Shown here one piece after another: positions 33,556-42,836 of a stretch of 50,253 bases of DNA; position 1 is the stretch's first letter, and each line of letters begins with the position of its first letter. The DNA comes from Candidatus Omnitrophota bacterium (GTDB lineage Bacteria > Ratteibacteria > UBA8468 > B48-G9 > JAFGKM01): the NCBI GenBank assembly GCA_016928555.1, contig JAFGKM010000038.1, positions 1 to 50,253 of the forward strand, given 5' to 3'. Made by a program: the position numbers and the translations under genes. Below the pieces are notes generated by a model, which was not told the DNA's origin, did no database searches, and saw only the letters and a list, made by a program, of their open reading frames with translations.

Positions 33556-35235
33556 TTAGACGACCGTTTTACTCAAAAATTCGTCAACCGTAGTTATCCC
33601 GTCAAAAACTTTCTTGAGAGCCGCATCCTTCAGAGAGCGGAATCCTTCCTTTGCGCACAACTCCCTCAGCGCCTCTTCTCTTCCGCCTTCAAGAATGCTT
33701 TTTTTAATCTCCCTGACGTTGACCTTCAAAACTTCAAATATCGCAATCCTTCCGAAGTATCCGGTGAAATTGCAGTTACTGCACCCCGTTCCCTTATATA
33801 TTTTTCTGCCTGCCTTCAAAGGAATGCCCATGTTTTTGAGGACTTCAGCACCTTCGGCATCCTCATGCTTGCAGAACTTGCATATCCGCCTGACAAGCCT
33901 CTGCGCTATAGCAAGATGCAGGGCTTCTGCTATAAGGTAGTTGGGAACACCCATATAATTGAGCCTTGAAACGGTAGAAATGGTATCGTTGGTATGCAGG
34001 GTGGAGATGACAAGATGCCCCGTCAGAGCCGCCTGTATTCCTATCTGCGCGGTCTCCAGATCCCTCATTTCCCCCACCATTATAATATCCGGGTCCTGCC
34101 TCATCATTCTCTTAAGTATCTCGGCGAAGGTAAGCCCTATCTTTGGTTTAATCTGCACCTGATTTATGCCGTTCAGCTCATATTCAACGGGATCTTCTAT
34201 CGTTATGATATTTTTGTCGGGGGAATTTATGAAATTGAGCCCCGAATAAAGAGTCGTGGTCTTTCCCGCGCTTGTGGGTCCGGTTACTATTATCATTCCG
34301 TACGGTTTCAGCAGGCCTTCCTTGAAGGTTTTCTCGTCTTCAGGTTCGAAACCCAGGGTATCAAGCGTTTTTACAAGCGATCCCCTGTCAAGTATCCTCA
34401 TAACAACTTTTTCGCCGTATATCGTGGGAAGCGTAGAAATTCTTATATCTATCCCGCTCGGGCCTATTTTAACCTTGGTTCTGCCGTCCTGCGGCAGGCG
34501 CCTCTCCCCGATATCAAGGTTAGATAGAATCTTCAGGCGGCTCACAATCCCTGCATAAGAAGCTTTGGGCGGCGGGGGAAACTGCTGTAAAACGCCGTCG
34601 ATGCGAAAGCGTACGGAAATCTTCTCCTCCTGCGGTTCAAGGTGTATATCCGTGGCTCTCTTCCCGACAGCCTCAATGAAAAGGGAATTTACAAATCTTA
34701 CGATGGGAACATCCTCTGCGGCAACGCGCAGTTGATTCAGGTCTACCGATTCTTCCGCCGTCTCCATATCTTTCAGGGCGGAGGCGGTCTTTAACAAATC
34801 TGCAGACTCAACGTAGTGTTTTTCAAGATACTGCTTTATCTGGGACTCTTCCGCTTTTACAACCTTTATCCTGCTGTTGGTCATCCTCCTGACGGTATCG
34901 ATGGCCATGATATCCGCAGGGTCGGACATTGCAACAACCAGGCGCTCATTTTCCAGGGCGATAGCAAGAACGTTGTACTTCCTCGCAATGTTTTCCGGTA
35001 TAAGCTTGACCGCATCCTGTTTTATCCCCTTAAAATTCTCAAGGTTTACAAAATCCGCTTTTTTCTGCTCGGTAAGGCACTCGAGTATCTGTTCGTTAGT
35101 TACAACCTTGCTGCCGACAAGAATCTCCCCGAGGAATTTTTTCTCAGCCGCCTGCCGGATAAGAGCATCTTCAAGCTGTTCAAGGGTTATAACTCCCCTG
35201 TCAAGAAGTATCTGCCCAAGCTCTTTTCTTTCCAT
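33556..35235 (-). CDS. pilB: Type IV pilus extension ATPase PilB
   Basis: 559 residues. The N-terminal MshEN-type region has LGQILLDRGVITLEQLEDAL, a fold that in some relatives binds c-di-GMP. The ATPase core has Walker A GPTSAGKTTT, the Asp box EDPVEYEL, Walker B IIMVGEMRDLETA and HTNDT. Zinc-binding cysteines are CKFC and CSNC near residue 475. It powers pilus extension from the cytoplasm. First gene of the operon, behind a sigma-70-like promoter. No PilT retraction ATPase is in the window. Confidence 0.96.
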   Translation of the reverse strand: MERKELGQILLDRGVITLEQLEDALIRQAAEKKFLGEILVGSKVVTNEQILECLTEQKKADFVNLENFKGIKQDAVKLIPENIARKYNVLAIALENERLVVAMSDPADIMAIDTVRRMTNSRIKVVKAEESQIKQYLEKHYVESADLLKTASALKDMETAEESVDLNQLRVAAEDVPIVRFVNSLFIEAVGKRATDIHLEPQEEKISVRFRIDGVLQQFPPPPKASYAGIVSRLKILSNLDIGERRLPQDGRTKVKIGPSGIDIRISTLPTIYGEKVVMRILDRGSLVKTLDTLGFEPEDEKTFKEGLLKPYGMIIVTGPTSAGKTTTLYSGLNFINSPDKNIITIEDPVEYELNGINQVQIKPKIGLTFAEILKRMMRQDPDIIMVGEMRDLETAQIGIQAALTGHLVISTLHTNDTISTVSRLNYMGVPNYLIAEALHLAIAQRLVRRICKFCKHEDAEGAEVLKNMGIPLKAGRKIYKGTGCSNCNFTGYFGRIAIFEVLKVNVREIKKSILEGGREEALRELCAKEGFRSLKDAALKKVFDGITTVDEFLSKTVV

Positions 35236-35305
35236 AAGTAGTATGTTAAGAAGTCCGCATACTGTTTATAAATTTGCTGTTTTATATAGATAAGACTTTA
35301 GTCCT

Positions 35306-35333
35306 ATTGTACATAAATATTAAAAAAAGTCAA
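35306..35333 (-). promoter_or_regulatory. Promoter of the pil operon
   Basis: On the minus strand, TTGACT (35333-35328), a 16-base spacer and TACAAT (35311-35306). Transcription would start near 35299, giving a leader of about 64 bases. No strong ribosome binding site is seen before the pilB ATG. Confidence 0.65.
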
Positions 35334-35387
35334 TTTTTTTCTTAACATTGTCAACAATTTCCTGAGAAAGGATATATTCGCAAAATA

Positions 35388-35396
35388 TGGTATAAT
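35388..35396 (+). promoter_or_regulatory. Extended -10 promoter of ligA
   Basis: TGGTATAAT is an extended -10; no good -35 lies at 17 bases. Transcription would start near 35403, leaving a leader of about 11 bases with GGGAG before the ATG. Confidence 0.6.
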
Positions 35397-35401
35397 TATG
35401 A

Positions 35402-37405
<2,004 letters not shown>

Positions 37406-37407
37406 TC

Positions 37408-37446
37408 TTTTGTCATTGCGAGGAGCAAAGCGACGCGGCAATCTCG
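37408..37446. repeat. TGTCATTGCGAGGAGC dispersed repeat
   Basis: TTTTGTCATTGCGAGGAGCAAAGCGACGCGGCAATCTCG. The reverse complement, with a different loop, is at 41346-41384, and an interrupted copy is at 14243-14340. The track's Xer start translates it as SLRGAKRRGN. Confidence 0.85.
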
Positions 37447-37478
37447 TTTTTAATGCATCATTACAAAAAACATTAACC

Positions 37479-38369
37479 ATGAAAACACCAACAGAACTGG
37501 CCGACTACTTCCTACAGCACCTGCGGGTGGAACGCAACCTTTCCAAAAACACCGTTGGCGCATACTCCGCAGACCTTAAAAAATTCAGAGCCTTCATGGA
37601 ATCCGACAACTATAGCCTCAACCGTGTGGACAGCGAAAAAATCACCGCCTTCATCCTCTTCCTGAAAAAACAAAACCTCTCCTCTTCAACAATAGTCAGA
37701 ACCCTTTCCTCCGTCAGGAACTTCTATAAATTCCTGGCCGGGCATGGTTTTATAAAAATAAATTCACTCCCTCTCATAGAATCGCCGAAGGTGCACAGAC
37801 ACCTGCCCGAAGTTCTTAGCAAAGACGAGATAACCCTTCTGATAAAAGACCTCTTCGGCACGAAGGACGGCATCCGCAACCTCGCGGTAATTGAACTCAT
37901 CTACGGGGCGGGCTTAAGAGTTTCCGAGATAACCGGCATAAAAACCGGGGACATAAATTTTGAAAACAACCAGATAAAAATCACGGGCAAAGGCAACAGG
38001 GAGCGCATTGTTTTCCTGAACAGAAACTCCCTTGCCGCCGTAAACTCCTACCTTGCGGTGCGCGCCAAAAAGCTAAGGAACTCCGCCTCTCCGTATCTCT
38101 TCGTAAACAGCAGGGGCGGAAAGATTTCAAGGCAGTCCATCTGGAAGCTGATAAAAAAAATGAGCGCCGTCTCCAAGCTTGATAAAAATGTTTTTCCCCA
38201 CACCTTCAGGCACTCATTCGCCACCCATCTTCTTGAAAGCGGGCTTGACCTGCGAATAGTGCAGGAGCTCCTCGGCCACAAAACCCTTGCCACAACAGAG
38301 ATTTATACCCACATAAACAAGTCGCAGATTAAGTCCGTCTACAAGAAATTCCACCCCCGCTCGCTTTGA
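37479..38369 (+). CDS. xerD: Tyrosine recombinase XerC/XerD type
   Basis: 296 residues from the ATG at 37479. The 23 extra track residues are a translated dispersed repeat. The N-terminal SAM-like domain has LRVERNLSKNTVGAYSADLKKF. The catalytic domain has the first Arg in GAGLRVSEITG, the HTFRHSFATHLLESG box, and nucleophile Tyr276 in TTEIYTHI. Length and context (beside ligA, no phage genes) favour a housekeeping dimer-resolution recombinase. XerC versus XerD cannot be separated with certainty. Confidence 0.88.
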   Translation: MKTPTELADYFLQHLRVERNLSKNTVGAYSADLKKFRAFMESDNYSLNRVDSEKITAFILFLKKQNLSSSTIVRTLSSVRNFYKFLAGHGFIKINSLPLIESPKVHRHLPEVLSKDEITLLIKDLFGTKDGIRNLAVIELIYGAGLRVSEITGIKTGDINFENNQIKITGKGNRERIVFLNRNSLAAVNSYLAVRAKKLRNSASPYLFVNSRGGKISRQSIWKLIKKMSAVSKLDKNVFPHTFRHSFATHLLESGLDLRIVQELLGHKTLATTEIYTHINKSQIKSVYKKFHPRSL

Positions 38370-38394
38370 CAACACCGGCCAAAGAGGGTATAAT
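38366..38394 (+). promoter_or_regulatory. Consensus sigma-70 promoter for the FecR-domain gene
   Basis: Perfect TTGACA (38366-38371), a 17-base spacer and perfect TATAAT (38389-38394). The -35 box contains the TGA stop of the Xer gene. Transcription would start near 38401, which excludes the track start at 38366. Confidence 0.88.
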
Positions 38395-38440
38395 GTTTCC
38401 GAATACAGCCCCACTAAGACTCGCCAAAAGGGGGTACGTA

Positions 38441-39856
38441 ATGAAAGGAACAAGATTCCTTGCAATTCTACTGCTGTCTTCCTTCATCTTTTTTGCTAAT
38501 CTGTTTTGTCAAAGCAAGACTGAAACAGAGCATCTCGTCCGTATAAAAGTTGAAAAAGGCGATTATCTAATCAGGGTATGCAAGAAATACCTTGAAAACC
38601 CTGAAAAATGGCCTGAAATCGCCAAAATCAACAAGCTGAAAAATCCCGACGTCATACTCCCCAGCCAGGTACTCCTGTTCCCCGCAAGCATGATGAAAGG
38701 AACCCCTGTCTCCGGCACGGTGACCTTTCTGAAAGGCACCGCTGATTTCAAGACGCAGGACAAAGAAGAGTGGATTCCGCTTAACACCGGCGACAAAATA
38801 AAGGAAGGGTCTCTCATAAGAACAGGAGCTGAAAGCAGTATGGAAATAAAGTTTGAAGACGGCAATGTTTTCATGCTGAAGGAAAACACCACGGTAGGAT
38901 TTCAAACCGCCCGCAAAACAGGGGATAACTATTCAAAGTATAAGATGTCTCTCAACATGGGGAAATTGGTTTCCAACATCCAGAAAACGGAGAAGCAGGA
39001 GACTGCCGTCCAGATAGAATCCCCGACCGCCGTGGTCGGCGTCAGAGGAACGGTCTTCCGGAGTTCGGTTGATGAGAAAGGAACATCCCAGATTGAAGTG
39101 CTTGAGGGTTCGGTGGTCGTTGAGGGAGAAAAAGGAAAGGTGGAGCTTAAAAAAGGGGAAGGCACCATCGTGGAAAAAGGCAAGCCGCCCACGCCTCCGC
39201 AGAAACTTTTAGCACCGCCTGTTCCCGTGGAGCTTTCCGATTCTATTTATACCAGGCTTCCCATCAACCTCTCGTTTGATGCGGTTGAAGAAGCCGTCTC
39301 CTACAAGGTGGCTCTGGCTAAAGATAAGGATATAAAAGATATCGTGCGCGAGAAAGTAATCGCGCCGCAGGAAACCTTTGAAATCCGTGATGTTGAAGAC
39401 GGAACATATTTCATACAGACTGCAAGCATTGATAAACGGGGTTTTGAAGGCATGCCTTCGGAAACATTCAGGGTGCGGATACGGCTGAACCCCTCGGCTC
39501 CATTCATTGAAATACCCCGGGACGAAGGAATATACACGGGAACGTCCTTAACATGCATATGGCTGAAGGTGCCCGATGCATCCGGATACAGAGTGAGAAT
39601 TACAGAACACATTCAGACGGGGAAGCATACGGAAACAACCCGGGTAGTGCTGGACAAAAGCGATATTTCGGCAACAGAATATACCATAGAGAATATCCCT
39701 TTAAAGAGATATTACTTCCAGGTCAGAGCCGTTGCGGCTGACGGATATCAGGGAGAGTGGTCGGAAATTATACATTTTACTCTGAAGATGCCTCCTCCGC
39801 AGCTCTCGCCCGGAACTCCGGAACCGCTTGAGAAGGAGCAAAATGAAGACAAATAA
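38441..39856 (+). CDS. LysM and FecR-domain secreted protein with fibronectin-like repeats
   Basis: 471 residues from the ATG at 38441, preceded by AAAAGGGGG and downstream of a consensus promoter. A signal peptide (FLAILLLSSFIFFANLF) leads into a LysM-like segment (EKGDYLIRVCKKYLENPEKW). A FecR domain follows (GDKIKEGSLIRTGAESSMEIKF, then SPTAVVGVRGTVF, EVLEGSVVVEG). After a proline-rich linker come two fibronectin-like repeats, each ending in a YFIQTASID- or YYFQVRAVA-type strand. No sigma or TonB partner is nearby, so an envelope structural or sensing role is more likely than iron signalling. Confidence 0.85.
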   Translation: MKGTRFLAILLLSSFIFFANLFCQSKTETEHLVRIKVEKGDYLIRVCKKYLENPEKWPEIAKINKLKNPDVILPSQVLLFPASMMKGTPVSGTVTFLKGTADFKTQDKEEWIPLNTGDKIKEGSLIRTGAESSMEIKFEDGNVFMLKENTTVGFQTARKTGDNYSKYKMSLNMGKLVSNIQKTEKQETAVQIESPTAVVGVRGTVFRSSVDEKGTSQIEVLEGSVVVEGEKGKVELKKGEGTIVEKGKPPTPPQKLLAPPVPVELSDSIYTRLPINLSFDAVEEAVSYKVALAKDKDIKDIVREKVIAPQETFEIRDVEDGTYFIQTASIDKRGFEGMPSETFRVRIRLNPSAPFIEIPRDEGIYTGTSLTCIWLKVPDASGYRVRITEHIQTGKHTETTRVVLDKSDISATEYTIENIPLKRYYFQVRAVAADGYQGEWSEIIHFTLKMPPPQLSPGTPEPLEKEQNEDK

Positions 39857-40640
39857 GAAAAAAGGGATAGTCAGCCTTTCATTTCTTATTATGACTTTCA
39901 TTTGTCTCTATTTCAATACACAGACAGAAACTGCTTCCATGGAAATAACCTGCAAAGACGGTTCAGTTATGATTTTGATACCGGCGGGAGAGTTTGTCAT
40001 GGGCAGTCCCGAGGGAGCAGGGGATACCGACGAGACTCCTCCGCACACCGTTTACCTTGACGCCTATTACATAGACAAGTACGAAGTTACAGTCGGGCAG
40101 TACCGCAAATTCTGCCAAGAGACAAGGCAGCCCATGCCCTGCGCCCCCAATTGGGAACAGACGGACAGCCATCCCATAGTCAACATAACGTGGGAAGAAG
40201 CCTCGGCATATGCACAGTATTACGGCAAGCGCCTGCCCACGGAAGCGGAGTGGGAGAAGGCATGCAGGGCAGGCAGTAATACAAAATACTCCTTTGGAGA
40301 TGAGGACTCGCAACTCTGGGAATACGCCTGGTATGAAGCAAATTCAGAAAAGAAAACCTACCCCGTCGGACAGAAAAAGCCCAATGCATACGGACTCTAT
40401 GATATGCACGGCAACGCATGGGAATGGTGCAGTGATTTCTACCGAGCGGATTATTACACCGGCAGTCCAGCCGCCAATCCGCAGGGACCCGCCTCAGGCC
40501 GTCATCATGCAATGCGCGGCGGCAGCTGGTTCAATAACCCTTCCCATTGCCGTTGTGCCTACCGCGACTGGCAGGAGCCCGACTACTGGTACGGCCCCTT
40601 CGGCTTCCGCTGTGCCATTTCCGCCCCCGCCCCCCAGTAG
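39843..40640 (+). CDS. SUMF1/FGE-sulfatase domain exported protein
   Basis: 265 residues from the ATG at 39843, 4-5 bases after AAGGAG; it overlaps the upstream gene by 14 bases. A membrane signal (IVSLSFLIMTFICLYF) precedes the formylglycine-generating-enzyme fold: MILIPAGEFVMGS, YYIDKYEVTVGQYRKFC, RLPTEAEWEKACRAG, YDMHGNAWEWCSDFY, MRGGSWFNN and FGFRCA. In true FGE two Cys follow the GGS motif. Here the first is replaced by Asn (GGSWFNNPSHC) and only the second remains, so sulfatase activation is doubtful. The likely role is binding or structural in the envelope. Confidence 0.87.
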   Translation: MKTNKKKGIVSLSFLIMTFICLYFNTQTETASMEITCKDGSVMILIPAGEFVMGSPEGAGDTDETPPHTVYLDAYYIDKYEVTVGQYRKFCQETRQPMPCAPNWEQTDSHPIVNITWEEASAYAQYYGKRLPTEAEWEKACRAGSNTKYSFGDEDSQLWEYAWYEANSEKKTYPVGQKKPNAYGLYDMHGNAWEWCSDFYRADYYTGSPAANPQGPASGRHHAMRGGSWFNNPSHCRCAYRDWQEPDYWYGPFGFRCAISAPAPQ

Positions 40641-40672
40641 CACTTTTCCAAACCGCTCTCTTAATCTAAAAA

Positions 40673-40711
40673 ATACATGTATTGACAAAGGTGCATCATA
40701 AGTGGTACACT
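40673..40711 (+). promoter_or_regulatory. Toxin-antitoxin promoter with two palindromes
   Basis: TTGACA (40682-40687), an 18-base spacer and extended -10 TGG-TACACT (40703-40711). ATACATGTAT (40673-40682) touches the -35 and AGTGgtaCACT (40701-40711) covers the -10. These are candidate operators for the RHH antitoxin. Confidence 0.55.
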
Positions 40712-40731
40712 CAACACAGGAGGTAAATAAT

Positions 40732-40959
40732 ATGCCGACAAAAAATCCAAGAGTGAATGTGGTCCTTGAACCGGAACTTTATAAAACGGTATCTCTGCTT
40801 GCAAAGGAAGAAAAGATTTCCTTATCCGCTAAAACGAGAGACCTCGTAAAAGAAGCAATAGAAATCTATGGAGATATCTATTGGGATAAAATTGCAGAGA
40901 AAAGAGAAAAAAGTCTTAAGGGCAGAAAAAGCCTTTCTCACAGGGATGTATGGAAATAA
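40732..40959 (+). CDS. Ribbon-helix-helix (CopG-like) antitoxin
   Basis: 75 residues from the ATG at 40732, preceded by CAGGAGG. The track start at 40702 overlaps the promoter. The N-terminal strand and helices (RVNVVLEPELYKTVSLLAKEE, then SLSAKTRDLVKEAIEIY) fit an RHH DNA-binding domain. The charged C-terminal tail (EKREKSLKGRKSLSHRD) is the likely toxin-binding part. Its stop overlaps the toxin start (TAATG), the usual coupling of such pairs. Confidence 0.82.
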   Translation: MPTKNPRVNVVLEPELYKTVSLLAKEEKISLSAKTRDLVKEAIEIYGDIYWDKIAEKREKSLKGRKSLSHRDVWK

Positions 40960-41240
40960 TGAAATATACGCTCATCTACCATCCGGACATAAAGAAAGAA
41001 GACCTGCCGCCTATTCCTGCCAATATTAGACAAAGAATTAAACACGCGATAGAAACCAGACTTTTGAATGACCCTGTAAAATTCGGTGTTCCATTGAGAA
41101 GAAGTTTAAAAGGATCCAGAAAATTGAGAGTAGGGGACTATAGAATAATCTATCGGTTGAAAAAAAACACTATTCTCATATTAAAAATCGGCCACAGAAA
41201 AGAAGTTTATTACCAATTCGAGAAGCGTGCAATCTCCTAA
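40959..41240 (+). CDS. RelE/ParE-family toxin
   Basis: 93 residues from the ATG at 40959, overlapping the antitoxin stop. Family features include LPPIPANIRQRIKHAIETRL, the LKGSRKLRVGDYRIIYRL block and the final strand ILILKIGHRKEVY. The basic GxRKLRxGxYRIIY segment is typical of RelE-type mRNA interferases. It is complete, with no sign of decay. Neighbouring repeats downstream mark this as a small accessory island. Confidence 0.86.
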   Translation: MKYTLIYHPDIKKEDLPPIPANIRQRIKHAIETRLLNDPVKFGVPLRRSLKGSRKLRVGDYRIIYRLKKNTILILKIGHRKEVYYQFEKRAIS

Positions 41241-41345
41241 AACTGAAGGCTATCGCCACCTTGCAGGGTTCCTCATACAGATATCACGTTATACGAGATC
41301 AACTTAACCTTTCCCCAAAAAACTGCGCAAAGGATAATTAGTGGT

Positions 41346-41384
41346 TGAGATTGCCGCGGGACTTTGTCCCTCGCAATGACAAAA
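41346..41384. repeat. TGTCATTGCGAG-type repeat (reverse orientation)
   Basis: GAGATTGCCGCGGGACTTTGTCCCTCGCAATGACAAAA. Within it GGGAC and GTCCC pair. It is the complement of the unit at 37408-37446. Confidence 0.82.
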
Positions 41385-41391
41385 GGCGTTA

Positions 41392-41407
41392 GTGGCATGA
41401 ATGCCAC
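41392..41407. repeat. TGGCAT palindromic repeat
   Basis: GTGGCATgaATGCCAC followed by CGCTAC, identical to 42736-42751 with the same follow-on. Confidence 0.85.
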
Positions 41408-41476
41408 CGCTACAGTTATGGATCTCTGCTAAGTTTATCCCTGTATGTATTAGACAGGGACAGGGATGACAAAAAG

Positions 41477-41495
41477 CGCAGGCTGAAGACCTGCG
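41477..41495. repeat. GCAGG palindromic repeat
   Basis: CGCAGGctgaagaCCTGCG followed by GCTACCATTAGTG. The copy at 42707-42725 differs by one base in the loop and has the same follow-on. Confidence 0.85.
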
Positions 41496-41542
41496 GCTAC
41501 CATTAGTGCGACTTGCCTCGTTCTACGGGGTGAATCGCACCG

Positions 41543-42691
41543 CTACTTCAAGTTCAGCCACTTTTTGTCGAGGCGGGCGAGGGAGTCGTAGGCGCGCGCC
41601 ATGTAGAGCGAATCAAGGACGGCGGCGGCCATCATCGCCTCGGCAACCGCGTAGATTCTCGCCACCAGAGTAGGGTCCCTTCTTGTAATGGGCTTCAACT
41701 TCTCCTCTTTCATCTTCTTCATGTTGATGGAGGTCTGTTCTATTGAGATTGTGGGAGTCGGCTTTACCGCAATTCTTACGACGATATCCTCTCCGTTTGA
41801 GAAGCCGCCAAGCACTCCGCCGGCGTTGTTCGTTCTGAATCTGACCTTGCCGTCTTTGGTCATGTACGGCTGGTCGTTATTCTCGGAACCTTTCATGTTC
41901 CCCACCCTGAAACCTGCGCCGAACTCTATGCCTTTTATTGCGCCGATACTGCAGATTGCATGGGCGATTACGGCGTTAAGTTTATCAAATACCGGCTCGC
42001 CGAGTCCGGGCGGAACATTATGTACAATCAGTTCAACGATGCCGCCCGCCGTGTCCCCTTCGTCCTTTATTTCAAGGACTTTCTTCTCCATCTTCCTTGC
42101 CGCTTCAAGGTCGGGGCAGTTAATCTCGTTCTTCCTGTAGTTTTTCTTTATCTCCGCCCATGTCATATCCTTTGCCTTTATCCCCATGCATTCTTTCGTG
42201 TATCCGATAATCTCTATCTTTTCTCTCTGCAGGATGAATTTGGCAACGGCGCCGCCGGCAACCCTTCCCACGGTTTCCCTGCCCGACGCCCTTCCGGCGC
42301 CGCACCAGTCCTGCGCCTCGCCGTATTTCAGAAAGAAAGGATATGCCGCATGGCCGGGCCTGAATATGTCCCTGTATGCCCTGTACTGTTCAATGTGGAC
42401 CTTCTGTGTGTCAACGTTGTAGATGATTATCCCCACGGGCGCGCCGGTAGTCACGCCGTCCTGCCCGATGCCGGCGAAGATTTCGCACTGGTCGGTCTCT
42501 TTTCTCGGGCTGTTGAGTTTGCCGTGGCCGGGTTTGCGCTTGTCCAGTTCGTTCTGGATTACGTCCCTTGTCAGTTTTAATCCGGGCGGGACGCCGTCAA
42601 CGATAACTGCAAGTGCGGAGCCTTTTCCTTTTCCGTAGGATTCCCCGCAGGTTGTAATGCGGAATATTCTTCCGAAAGTGTTTCCTAACAT
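41543..42691 (-). CDS. aroC: Chorismate synthase
   Basis: 382 residues. GESYGKGKGSALAVIVDGVPPG (compare GESHG in most members), RKPGHGKLNSPRKETDQCEI, the GRASGRETVGRVAGGA block and RTNNAGGVLGGFSNGEDIV mark the family. It converts EPSP to chorismate with reduced FMN. AGGAGGAGG precedes the ATG and directly abuts a GCAGG palindrome. It follows aroA on the same strand, separated by repeats. The His in the usual GESHG motif is Tyr here, a difference worth noting. Confidence 0.95.
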   Translation of the reverse strand: MLGNTFGRIFRITTCGESYGKGKGSALAVIVDGVPPGLKLTRDVIQNELDKRKPGHGKLNSPRKETDQCEIFAGIGQDGVTTGAPVGIIIYNVDTQKVHIEQYRAYRDIFRPGHAAYPFFLKYGEAQDWCGAGRASGRETVGRVAGGAVAKFILQREKIEIIGYTKECMGIKAKDMTWAEIKKNYRKNEINCPDLEAARKMEKKVLEIKDEGDTAGGIVELIVHNVPPGLGEPVFDKLNAVIAHAICSIGAIKGIEFGAGFRVGNMKGSENNDQPYMTKDGKVRFRTNNAGGVLGGFSNGEDIVVRIAVKPTPTISIEQTSINMKKMKEEKLKPITRRDPTLVARIYAVAEAMMAAAVLDSLYMARAYDSLARLDKKWLNLK

Positions 42692-42706
42692 AGTTTTCCT
42701 CCTCCT

Positions 42707-42756
42707 CGCAGGCTAAAGACCTGCGGCTACCATTAGTGGCATGAATGCCACCGCTA
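42707..42756. repeat. GCAGG and TGGCAT palindromes in tandem
   Basis: CGCAGGctaaagaCCTGCG (42707-42725), GCTACCATTA, then GTGGCATgaATGCCAC (42736-42751) and CGCTAC. Both units recur at 41392-41495. They fill the aroA-aroC gap. Confidence 0.87.
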
Positions 42757-42796
42757 CAAACGCCCCTCACAATGGATGCTTTCACCCCCACCTGCA

Positions 42797-42819
42797 TCCT
42801 CCCCCATCAAGGGGGAGGA
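42797..42819. repeat. C-rich palindromic repeat downstream of aroA
   Basis: TCCTCCCCCatcaaGGGGGAGGA, perfect 9-bp arms. It resembles the unit inserted at 14271-14299. Confidence 0.82.
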
Positions 42820-42836
42820 ATAAAATATGCAGGGAC

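Larger units (their letters stand above)
41241..41542. other. 302-base repeat-rich intergenic region between toxin and aroC
   Basis: No gene is supported. The stretch is a mosaic of four dispersed repeat types in succession: the TGTCATTGCGAG type (reverse), TGGCAT palindrome, ATCCCTG unit and GCAGG palindrome. A GTGCGA...TGAATCGCAC unit, apparently split by about 19 bases, runs to 41546, just inside the 3' end of aroC. Confidence 0.75.

Noticed and set aside
37479-38369. Xer-type gene as a phage or integron integrase
   Set aside because: Housekeeping neighbours, standard XerC/D length, and no phage genes, att sites or cassette array are visible.
41241-41542. CRISPR array in the repeat-rich gap
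   Set aside because: The repeats are of different families, unevenly spaced and palindromic; there are no regular spacers and no cas genes.
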